Assembly (NCBI GenBank): GCA_036985955.1
Contig: BTQQ01000111.1
Coordinates: 1-5,865 of the forward strand
Length of the DNA stretch: 5,865 bases
Direction of reading: 5' to 3'
Origin: JAUZQZ01 sp036985955
Lineage (GTDB): Bacteria; Pseudomonadota; Zetaproteobacteria; Mariprofundales; Mariprofundaceae
Shown: piece after piece, positions 1-5,865 of the stretch
Position numbering within the stretch: the first letter of the stretch is position 1
Layout: each line of letters begins with the position of its first letter
The notes under the pieces: model-generated
Databases searched by the model: none
What the model was told of the DNA's origin: nothing
The model's input: only the letters and a program-made list of their open reading frames with translations
Program-made: the position numbers and the translations under genes

Positions 1-1254
1 TTGCGGCCCAAGGGAATCGCAGTCGTGACCGGCCATGCATCGGAGATGGTTCAGGCGCATGTGGGGAACCCCCGGAACCTTGAATGGGTCATCCAGGACA
101 AGCAGTTGGGAACAGGCCATGCAGTCAGGCAATGTGAGGAGGTGATCTCCGATGTTCGGGATGTGTTGATTGTATGTGGTGATACCCCGTTGCTGCGTAG
201 CGAAACGCTGGCGAAACTGGTGGCGGAGCACCGTGAGCGGGATGCCGTTGTAACCGTATTGACGGCTGAGGTGGATAATCCGTCGGGGTATGGGCGGATT
301 GTTCGGGATTCGGCTGGAAAAGTAACGGAAATTACCGAGGAGAAGGACGCCACCGATGCCCAGCGGCTGATTCATGAAGTGAGTAGCGGTATTTACTGCG
401 TTCGTCACGATGTGTTGTTCGATTTATTGCATAAAATTGAAAATCATAATACGCAAAGGGAGTATTACCTGCCGGATATTGTGCCGTTGGCCTTGAAAAA
501 CGGCCGGTCAGTGGAAACGGTGCGTATGGAAGATGCAGCCGAGATGATGGGAGTTAACGATCGGGTACAACTATCCCGGGTTGAAGACAGGATGCAGGCG
601 AACATTATCCGCGATTGGCAAGAGAGAGGTGTGACCATTGAGAAACCCGAAACGGTGCGTATTGAGGCTACGGTCAGTATCGGTCTGGACACCGTTATTC
701 AGGCCGGGTGCTATCTGATTGGTTCAACCCGCATTGGCGATGAATGCCGGGTGGGCCCGTATGCCGTATTGGTAAATGCGTGGCTCGATGATCAGGTAGA
801 GGCATTTGCCTTCAGTCATATTCATAGCGCCAATGTGGCAATGGGAACGAAGATCGGACCCTTTGCACGCTTGCGCCCCGGCGCACAACTGGACGAGGAA
901 GTCCGGGTAGGTAATTTTGTTGAAATCAAGAATTCAGTTGTTGGCCGGGGGAGCAAGGTGAATCATTTGAGTTATATCGGCGACACTGAAATGGGTGCGG
1001 ATTGCAATATCGGTGCGGGCACGATTACCTGTAACTACGACGGTGCGAATAAACATAAAACGATGATTGGTGATCGCGTATTTGTTGGATCGGATACCAA
1101 ACTCATCGCACCGGTGGAAATAAAATCTGATGCAACAGTGGGTGCGGGAAGCATTATTACAAAGAAGGTCGAATCCGGTGGTTTGACCTTGTCCGAGCGG
1201 CCGGATCAACGCCATGTTTCCCATTGGCAACGGCCACGCAAGAAGTCTCGCTGA
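1..1254 (+). CDS. glmU: GlmU, bifunctional UDP-GlcNAc pyrophosphorylase / glucosamine-1-phosphate N-acetyltransferase (5' end outside window)
   Basis: This cytoplasmic enzyme acetylates glucosamine-1-phosphate and then joins it to UTP to give UDP-N-acetylglucosamine for peptidoglycan and lipopolysaccharide. The window shows 417 codons. By comparison with the 456-residue E. coli protein as I remember it, about 45 N-terminal residues lie upstream, including the GxGTRM nucleotide-binding signature. The TTG at base 1 is therefore probably an internal leucine codon, not a start. Numbered from the window edge, the uridylyltransferase part shows QLGTGHA (35-41), CGDTPL (59-64, metal-binding Asp), GYGRI (96-100), EEKDAT (113-118) and GVND (184-187). 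A left-handed beta-helix acetyltransferase follows, with GPFARLRPGA (286-295), GNFVEIKNS (304-312), HLSYIGD (322-328, the catalytic-type His) and GAGTITCNYDG (338-348). The C-terminus is basic, as is usual. It ends in TGA 21 bases before glmS, which suggests co-transcription. Identity is certain; only the start is missing. Confidence 0.97.
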   Translation: MRPKGIAVVTGHASEMVQAHVGNPRNLEWVIQDKQLGTGHAVRQCEEVISDVRDVLIVCGDTPLLRSETLAKLVAEHRERDAVVTVLTAEVDNPSGYGRIVRDSAGKVTEITEEKDATDAQRLIHEVSSGIYCVRHDVLFDLLHKIENHNTQREYYLPDIVPLALKNGRSVETVRMEDAAEMMGVNDRVQLSRVEDRMQANIIRDWQERGVTIEKPETVRIEATVSIGLDTVIQAGCYLIGSTRIGDECRVGPYAVLVNAWLDDQVEAFAFSHIHSANVAMGTKIGPFARLRPGAQLDEEVRVGNFVEIKNSVVGRGSKVNHLSYIGDTEMGADCNIGAGTITCNYDGANKHKTMIGDRVFVGSDTKLIAPVEIKSDATVGAGSIITKKVESGGLTLSERPDQRHVSHWQRPRKKSR

Positions 1255-1275
1255 TCGTATGAATCCTTCAATCTG

Positions 1276-3102
1276 ATGTGCGGCATTATCGGGGCTGTGG
1301 CCCGTGATCATGTGCAGGATCGTCTCATGGATGGTCTTGCACGCATGGAATACCGTGGCTATGACAGCGCGGGGGTCTGTATCCGTGGCCCGGATGGGTT
1401 TGAATGCAGAAAAGAGCCGGGGAAACTAATTCATTTACAACACAATCTGGCCGAACACGCCTTGACGGGATCAATCGGAATTGGGCACACTCGTTGGGCG
1501 ACGCATGGTCCACCAACACGGGAAAATGCACACCCGCATCTTGGGAATGGTGTGGCAGTGGTGCATAACGGCATCATTGAGAATCACGAAGATCTTCGAC
1601 AGAAGTTGGGCAAGGATGGGGCCAGATTTAAGTCACAGACGGACAGTGAAGTCATTCCCTTGTTGTGGTCGTCCCATAGGCGGAAGAAAAAAGCAGGCAT
1701 GGAGGCATGGAAAGCTACGGTAAGGCAACTGGAAGGGGCCTATGCCATTGTGGCGATTGCGGAACAGGGCGATGAAGGTTTGTGGTTTGCGCGCTGCGGC
1801 AGCCCTTTGTTGTTGGGGCGGAGTGGAGATGCTGTGTTTGCCGCCTCCGATGCGCTGGCATTATCCGGTATGGCGGAAGAGGTGATGTATCTGGAGGAGG
1901 GGGATACCGGATGCATTTCCCTGAACCGTTGCAAGATATGGGATACACATGGAAAAGAAGTCCGGCGAACCTGGCAGGATATGCCTTCGGCAGTACGATC
2001 TACCGGTAAGGACGGATTTTCACACTACATGGAAAAAGAGATTTATGAGCAGCCGCGCGTGTTGGCGGACATATTGCAGGCGTATATTGAGGATCATCGG
2101 ATCATATTTCCGGATGCTCCGTTATTTGATACAGAAAAGTTGCCTGCCCGTATTGTCATGGTCGCTTGCGGCACGTCCTATCATGCCGCGCTGACGGCGC
2201 GCTACTGGCTGGAACGCTTTCTGCAAGTATCCGTTGAAGTGGATGTTGCCAGTGAGTATCGCTATCGCGATCCTGTGATTGGGCCGGACACATGGCTGAT
2301 TACGTTGTCCCAGTCGGGAGAAACCGCAGACACGCTCGAGGCCCTGCGCTTGTTCAAATCTCATACGCCGGATAATCCTGCATTGGCTTTGTGCAATGTG
2401 CCGTTTTCCTCGCTGGCGAGGGAGTCTGATGGTGTGATTCACCTGCTGGCGGGCGCGGAGGTCGGGGTCGCATCTACCAAGGCTTACACTGCGCAATTGG
2501 CCGTACTGGCTCTGTTGGCGCTCAAGATGGCACATGACAGCGGCGCGATGGCGGAGGATATTTTTGAGGGGCATCTTGCCGCAATGCGGGATGTGGTAAC
2601 CGGTATGAATATGCTGCTGCAACAGTCGCAGCAGGTGGCGGCGCTTACCCGTTTATTTGAGTCGATTCACGGCTCGCTGTTTCTCGGACGTGGCCCCTGT
2701 TACCCATTGGCGCTGGAAGGTGCCCTGAAATTAAAGGAAATCTCGTATCTGCATGCGGAAGGGTATGCAGCAGGTGAGATGAAGCATGGCCCCATTGCGC
2801 TGATTGATGCACAGCTTCCCGTCGTGGTGCTGGCGCCACGGCAGTATCATCTGCAGAAGGTGCTGTCCAACCTGCGGGAGGTACAGGCACGTGGAGCAAA
2901 GGTGATTCTCCTGACTGATTTACCGCAGGAAGACTGGCCGCAGGATGTGGATGCGGTAATCGGCCTGCCGGAAGGGGACTATTTTACAACACCACTATAT
3001 GCCGCGATTCCCCTGCAACTCCTGGCTTACTATGTGGCCTGCGCAAAAGGTACGGATGTCGATCAGCCGCGTAATCTGGCTAAATCCGTTACGGTTGAAT
3101 GA
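1276..3102 (+). CDS. glmS: GlmS, glutamine--fructose-6-phosphate aminotransferase (isomerizing)
   Basis: Converts fructose-6-phosphate and glutamine to glucosamine-6-phosphate in the cytoplasm, the first committed step of amino-sugar synthesis. The 608 residues match the family (609 in E. coli). The start is fixed by biology: ATG is followed at once by Cys2, the glutaminase nucleophile freed by Met removal, in MCGIIG. The N-terminal glutaminase domain shows EYRGYDSAG (25-33), HTRWATHG (71-78) and HNGIIEN (97-103). The linker HYMEKEIYEQP (250-260) leads to two SIS sugar-isomerase domains with CGTSYHA (298-304), SQSGETADT (345-353), STKAYT (400-405), EGALKLKE (481-488) and KHGP (503-506, the ring-opening His). 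The tail ends DQPRNLAKSVTVE with the conserved active-site lysine (K603). The 21-base gap after glmU has no clear Shine-Dalgarno sequence and no room for a glmS ribozyme, so I infer expression from the upstream glmU transcript. No defect is visible. Confidence 0.98.
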   Translation: MCGIIGAVARDHVQDRLMDGLARMEYRGYDSAGVCIRGPDGFECRKEPGKLIHLQHNLAEHALTGSIGIGHTRWATHGPPTRENAHPHLGNGVAVVHNGIIENHEDLRQKLGKDGARFKSQTDSEVIPLLWSSHRRKKKAGMEAWKATVRQLEGAYAIVAIAEQGDEGLWFARCGSPLLLGRSGDAVFAASDALALSGMAEEVMYLEEGDTGCISLNRCKIWDTHGKEVRRTWQDMPSAVRSTGKDGFSHYMEKEIYEQPRVLADILQAYIEDHRIIFPDAPLFDTEKLPARIVMVACGTSYHAALTARYWLERFLQVSVEVDVASEYRYRDPVIGPDTWLITLSQSGETADTLEALRLFKSHTPDNPALALCNVPFSSLARESDGVIHLLAGAEVGVASTKAYTAQLAVLALLALKMAHDSGAMAEDIFEGHLAAMRDVVTGMNMLLQQSQQVAALTRLFESIHGSLFLGRGPCYPLALEGALKLKEISYLHAEGYAAGEMKHGPIALIDAQLPVVVLAPRQYHLQKVLSNLREVQARGAKVILLTDLPQEDWPQDVDAVIGLPEGDYFTTPLYAAIPLQLLAYYVACAKGTDVDQPRNLAKSVTVE

Positions 3103-3130
3103 TGCAAATACTGTTGTCTGATACTTTACA
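3061..3130 (+). other. attTn7-like target: conserved glmS 3' end plus the expected insertion point, apparently unoccupied
   Basis: In Tn7, the TnsD protein binds the last few dozen bases of glmS and directs insertion about 25 bp past the stop codon. The bases coding for DQPRNLAKSVTVE (3061-3099) match the E. coli site, as I recall it, at all but about four positions. The expected insertion point is near 3125-3130, in the gap before aroE. I see no transposon ends, target duplication or transposition genes there, so the site appears empty. The similarity is seen directly in the sequence. Use as a target is inferred from the family's known behaviour. Confidence 0.6.
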
Positions 3131-3162
3131 CCTGTGATATCAGGCCCTACGCTAGTCCAGAA

Positions 3163-4050
3163 GTGAACATAAGCGGGAAAACAAAGGTGTTTGGAATCAT
3201 TGGTGATCCGGTCTCGCATTCGTTGTCACCATTGTTCCAGAACCGATTTCTGGAGCTGTGCGGGATGGATGCCGTGTATGTGCCGTTCCGTACCGGGAGG
3301 GGCGATGTGGCTAGAGCATTAGAGGGCTTTTGGGCCGCAGGCGTTGAGGGGTTCAATGTGACCGTGCCCCATAAGGAGGTAGTGTTGCCTATGGTTGAGG
3401 CTGATGCAGCCGCGAAATGTATTGGCGCGGTGAATACGGTCAGACGCCATGCTGCCGGATGGCAGGGGACCAATACTGATTGGCAAGGTTTCCGGGATGT
3501 GTTGCGCGGCATGGAGATTGATGTCAGCGGGACTGAGGTGCTTCTGTTTGGCGCGGGCGGTACCGCGCGGGCGGTGTTGTATGCCCTGGCGCAGGAAAAG
3601 GTTGCGAAAGTCAGTGTTTGTAATCGAGGGCAGGATCGGCTTCATACCTTCATCGGGTACGCCAGTGAAACCTGGCCAGAATTGGCTGTTGAAGCAGTGG
3701 CCTGGAATCAGCAGGATGTTGGTGAAGCATGTGAAAGGACGGTGCTGATGGTGAATACGACCAGTATTGGTTTGAAGGACAAGGTGGAACATTTCCCGTT
3801 TCAACTACCGGGGAACGGTGTGGCGCTGGATGCGGTTTATGCGCAGGATGGCAATACTGCATTTGTATACGCGACGGAACAATTTGGGCATAAAGCGGTT
3901 GATGGACTACCTATGTTACTGGCACAAGGCGTGGCATCCTTCTATTATTGGCATCAAATCGAACCTGCGCGCACATCGGTCCTGCGCTGGTTGGAAGCAA
4001 GGCTTGGGAGAGAATCCACTGCGCTTCCAGGATGGGGGAATGGAGTATGA
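3163..4050 (+). CDS. aroE: AroE, shikimate 5-dehydrogenase (NADP+)
   Basis: Reduces 3-dehydroshikimate to shikimate with NADPH, the fourth step of the common aromatic pathway, in the cytoplasm. The protein has 295 residues, slightly longer than E. coli AroE (272). The substrate domain shows SHSLSP (18-23, shikimate-binding serines), NVTVPHK (65-71, catalytic Lys71), GAVNT (88-92) and GTNTDW (102-107, catalytic Asp106). The Rossmann domain has the glycine loop GAGGTARA (130-137), NR at 154-155 where the adenosine phosphate is usually held, NTTSIGL (198-204) and DAVY (223-226). The C-terminal DGLPMLLAQG (247-256) is the family signature that closes the active site. The GTG at 3163 is chosen because it places the usual few residues before VFGIIGDP and no other common in-frame start lies between it and the glmS stop. 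No good ribosome binding site precedes it. The last 15 or so residues extend past the conserved core and may be kept for the overlap with pilB. Confidence 0.96.
   Translation: MNISGKTKVFGIIGDPVSHSLSPLFQNRFLELCGMDAVYVPFRTGRGDVARALEGFWAAGVEGFNVTVPHKEVVLPMVEADAAAKCIGAVNTVRRHAAGWQGTNTDWQGFRDVLRGMEIDVSGTEVLLFGAGGTARAVLYALAQEKVAKVSVCNRGQDRLHTFIGYASETWPELAVEAVAWNQQDVGEACERTVLMVNTTSIGLKDKVEHFPFQLPGNGVALDAVYAQDGNTAFVYATEQFGHKAVDGLPMLLAQGVASFYYWHQIEPARTSVLRWLEARLGRESTALPGWGNGV
4034..4039 (+). promoter_or_regulatory. Shine-Dalgarno sequence for pilB, inside the aroE 3' end
   Basis: GGGGGA lies 7 bases before the ATG at 4047, a normal spacing for ribosome binding. It supports the 4047 start over two other in-frame ATGs, at 3948 and 4032. 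The 4032 ATG overlaps this purine run and would add only five residues (MGEWS). The site lies within the last codons of aroE, so terminating ribosomes can restart at the ATGA. Confidence 0.6.
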
Positions 4051-5744
4051 AGTCTACACGGCTGGGCGATATTCTGCTGCGTCAGAAACGAATCACCCGT
4101 GAACAACTGGATAATATTATTCGTGAGATGAATCTCAATGGCGACACGCTGGTATCGCAGCTGGTCAAGCAGAATCTGTTTGCTGAAGAAGAAATCACCA
4201 GATTTATCGCCAAGAGTTTTGGCCGTCCCATTGTCGATCTGGAAAAGATCAAGGTGGAATCAGATATTACCAAAATTTCCATGGATATCATGCGTAAGAA
4301 CATGGCTATGCCGATTAAACGGTCGGGCAATGTGCTTACGCTGGCTGTGGCCGATCCTTATGATATCAATGCCCTGGACGAGATGGCATTCATTAGTGGC
4401 TGTCAGGTCGAGGTGGTGATTGCCCCCGAACGTCAGCTGCTACAACAACTGGATGAGGTAGGCGCTGCTGAAGAGCATCTGGACGATTTAATGTCCGATA
4501 TGGGCGCCAATGATATGGAGATTGTGGATACCAGCGAGGATGAGCTGGACGAGCATACGCTGGCGACGGAAACGGAGGCTGCGCCGGTCGTCAAGCTGGT
4601 GAATCTTATTTTACTTGATGCGATCAAACGCGGTGCATCGGATATTCACCTTGAGCCTTACGAAAAAGTGCTGCGGGTGCGTTACCGAATTGATGGCGTG
4701 TTGCATGAGATCATGCGACCGCCTATGAAGTTGCGCGATGCGCTTGTATCCCGTATCAAGATTCTGGCGCGGCTGGATATTTCAGAGCGGCGTTTGCCAC
4801 AGGATGGTCGTATCAAGCTGCGTTTATCCAGGGCAAAGACGGTGGATTTTCGTGTGTCCGTGCTGCCGACCCTGTTCGGAGAGAAGGTCGTGATGCGTCT
4901 GCTTGATCCTTCCAGCCTGCAACTGGATATGAGCAAGCTGGGCTATGAAGAGGAATCGCTGCGCTGGTTCAAGGAGATGATTCATCAACCCTATGGTATG
5001 ATATTGGTGACAGGTCCCACGGGATCGGGCAAGACGGTGAGCCTTTATTCGGCTGTGGCAGAGCTGAACCAGCCGGGCGTGAATATCTCCACAGCCGAAG
5101 ATCCGGTGGAATTTAACTTCATGGGGATCAATCAGGTGAACGTGCATCCGGAGATTGGTCTTGATTTCCCCCGTGCCTTGCGGTCCTTTCTGCGCCAGGA
5201 TCCGGATATTATCCTGATCGGTGAGATCCGTGATCATGAAACCGCTGCTATTGGCATCAAGGCGGCGCTGACCGGCCATCTGGTGCTGGCAACTCTGCAT
5301 ACCAATGATGCACCATCTACCATGAACCGCCTGGTGAATATGGGTATGGAGAATTTTCTTGTGGGGTCTGCAGTTAATCTTGTTTCGGCGCAACGTTTAG
5401 CCCGGCGCACGTGTGCGGAATGTGCGGAGCATATTGAAGTTCCACCGGAAGCACTGATCGATGCGGGTGTTCCTGAAAGTGAAGTTGGCGATTTCCATCC
5501 AAAACAGGGGAAAGGGTGTCCCGTATGTAATGGCACGGGTTACAAGGGTCGCGTGGGCATATATCAGGTGATGCCGATCTTCCAGGAAATTCGGGATGCG
5601 GTATATGCAGGAGAAAATGCGGACAAAATTAACGAAATTGCAGTCAGTAAGGGAGTAAAAACGCTGCGCATGGCGGCGCTCTCCAAGGTGAAAGAGGGGG
5701 TTGTTTCTCTCGAGGAATGCTTAAGGGTAACGGTGACGGATTAG
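4047..5744 (+). CDS. pilB: PilB, type IV pilus assembly (extension) ATPase
   Basis: A cytoplasmic hexameric ATPase that drives polymerisation of pilin at the inner-membrane platform protein PilC. From ATG 4047 it has 565 residues, close to Pseudomonas aeruginosa PilB. In order: an N-terminal MshEN/GspE_N-type region (about 5-135) beginning RLGDILL; an acidic linker (about 136-178); a second N-terminal domain with GASDIHLEP (196-204) and RVRYRIDG (210-217); then the ATPase core. The core has Walker A GPTGSGKT (323-330), the Asp box STAEDPVE (348-355), Walker B DPDIILIGEIRD (385-396) and the His box HLVLATLHTND (411-421). A zinc site follows, with CAEC (456-459) and CPVC (491-494) about 31 residues apart, then GYKGRVGIYQV (498-508). 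There is no signal peptide or membrane segment, as expected. The start overlaps the aroE stop (ATGA), implying translational coupling. GspE, the type II secretion ATPase, is the alternative, but length, zinc-site context and the RVTVTD-type end favour PilB. Confidence 0.94.
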   Translation: MKSTRLGDILLRQKRITREQLDNIIREMNLNGDTLVSQLVKQNLFAEEEITRFIAKSFGRPIVDLEKIKVESDITKISMDIMRKNMAMPIKRSGNVLTLAVADPYDINALDEMAFISGCQVEVVIAPERQLLQQLDEVGAAEEHLDDLMSDMGANDMEIVDTSEDELDEHTLATETEAAPVVKLVNLILLDAIKRGASDIHLEPYEKVLRVRYRIDGVLHEIMRPPMKLRDALVSRIKILARLDISERRLPQDGRIKLRLSRAKTVDFRVSVLPTLFGEKVVMRLLDPSSLQLDMSKLGYEEESLRWFKEMIHQPYGMILVTGPTGSGKTVSLYSAVAELNQPGVNISTAEDPVEFNFMGINQVNVHPEIGLDFPRALRSFLRQDPDIILIGEIRDHETAAIGIKAALTGHLVLATLHTNDAPSTMNRLVNMGMENFLVGSAVNLVSAQRLARRTCAECAEHIEVPPEALIDAGVPESEVGDFHPKQGKGCPVCNGTGYKGRVGIYQVMPIFQEIRDAVYAGENADKINEIAVSKGVKTLRMAALSKVKEGVVSLEECLRVTVTD

Positions 5745-5865
5745 TGTTCTCCTCTATAGAAAGGCATACCATCAGAGCCACCCCAAGAAATCAGGGCAAG
5801 GCGCGGCCCAAAGCCAATGGCGTGTCATTGGCAAGGGATGCAATACCCCAGGGCACCTTCTCTCT
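5745..5865. other. Segment after pilB with no supported gene
   Basis: These 121 bases run to the window edge. No start resembling pilC or pilT follows pilB, and no stem followed by a T-run is seen on the plus strand. Two plus-strand frames stay open to the edge: one from a GTG at 5744 that overlaps the pilB stop, and one from about 5746. Neither is long enough (about 40 codons) or recognisable enough to call. The only structure I can point to is the imperfect hairpin at 5803-5841. Confidence 0.5.
5803..5841. repeat. Imperfect inverted repeat (hairpin) downstream of pilB
   Basis: A perfect 7-bp stem, GCCAATG (5813-5819) against CATTGGC (5826-5832), encloses a 6-base loop. The arms can extend through a small A-rich internal loop to CCC (5807-5809) paired with GGG (5835-5837), and weakly beyond to 5803 and 5841. 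No T-run follows on the plus strand. On the minus strand the core stem is followed by only three T's, so it is a poor intrinsic terminator either way. It could be a Rho-independent-like mRNA end, a dispersed intergenic repeat or chance. Its position 60-70 bases after the pilB stop is compatible with stabilising the mRNA 3' end. Confidence 0.45.

Noticed and set aside
1..3. TTG at base 1 as the glmU start codon
   Set aside because: GlmU needs an N-terminal nucleotide-binding loop of about 45 residues that is missing here. The gene simply continues beyond the left edge.
3131..3144. Short hairpin CCTG-TGATAT-CAGG in the glmS-aroE gap as a terminator or operator
   Set aside because: A 4-bp stem with no T-run is within chance expectation and cannot be supported as a terminator.
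3125..3153. Sigma-70-like promoter before aroE: TTTACA (3125-3130) and TACGCT (3148-3153), 17-base spacer
   Set aside because: The -35 box is good but the -10 box matches only half of the consensus, and transcription would start almost on the GTG. Too weak to annotate.
3100..3165. glmS and aroE share a reading frame with no stop between them except the glmS TGA, suggesting readthrough fusion
   Set aside because: Twenty codons without a stop is likely by chance. GlmS requires its free C-terminal tail in the active site, so a fusion would probably be harmful. There is no sign of a recoding element.
3319..3804. Long minus-strand open frames opposite aroE, glmS (2122-2622) and pilB (4824-5393)
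   Set aside because: They lie wholly opposite well-conserved genes, have no recognisable domains and show compositions expected of antisense shadows.
3948..4046. N-terminal extension of pilB from ATG 3948 (33 extra residues)
   Set aside because: The extra residues lie within conserved aroE coding sequence and do not resemble PilB. The 4047 start has an SD and begins at the family's usual point just before RLG.
5744..5865. Possible next gene starting at GTG 5744, overlapping the pilB stop and open to the window edge
   Set aside because: About 40 codons without a stop is common by chance, a second frame is also open, the translation matches nothing I know (not PilC or PilT), and a hairpin lies within it.

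Overview
The window holds four genes in a tight head-to-tail array, all on the plus strand: the 3' part of glmU, a complete glmS, a complete aroE and a complete pilB. A short tail of about 120 bases after pilB carries no gene I can support. All four proteins look like ordinary, intact members of well-known bacterial families. Base composition is moderate (about half G+C by eye) and codon use looks even across the genes, so I see no sign of recent transfer.

Organism: a free-living, piliated Gram-negative bacterium, most likely a proteobacterium. The reasons are the glmU-glmS pair, GlmS ending in the KSVTVE tail seen in Escherichia coli, and a PilB with the Pseudomonas-type layout (N-terminal domain, AAA+ ATPase, four-cysteine zinc site, about 565 residues). 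The exact class cannot be fixed from the window. A gamma- or zetaproteobacterium is my guess, at low confidence.

Layout: 1-1254 is glmU, entering from the left edge without its first roughly 45 residues. 1255-1275 is a 21-base gap. 1276-3102 is glmS. 3103-3162 is a 60-base gap containing the spot where Tn7-type transposons insert after glmS, apparently empty. 3163-4050 is aroE with a GTG start. 4047-5744 is pilB, overlapping aroE by an ATGA stop/start. 5745-5865 is non-coding or undetermined and contains an imperfect hairpin.

How the genes work together: GlmS makes glucosamine-6-phosphate from fructose-6-phosphate and glutamine. GlmU converts the glucosamine-1-phosphate derived from it into UDP-N-acetylglucosamine, the precursor of peptidoglycan and lipopolysaccharide. 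AroE is a step of the shikimate pathway to aromatic amino acids. PilB is the ATPase that drives type IV pilus extension. The first two share a pathway. The link to aroE and pilB is one of operon position and translational coupling, not of evident shared biochemistry.

I found no undescribed system here. The points most worth a second look are the attTn7 target inside the gene cluster, the aroE-pilB coupling, the degenerate N-terminal repeats of PilB, and the hairpin after pilB.
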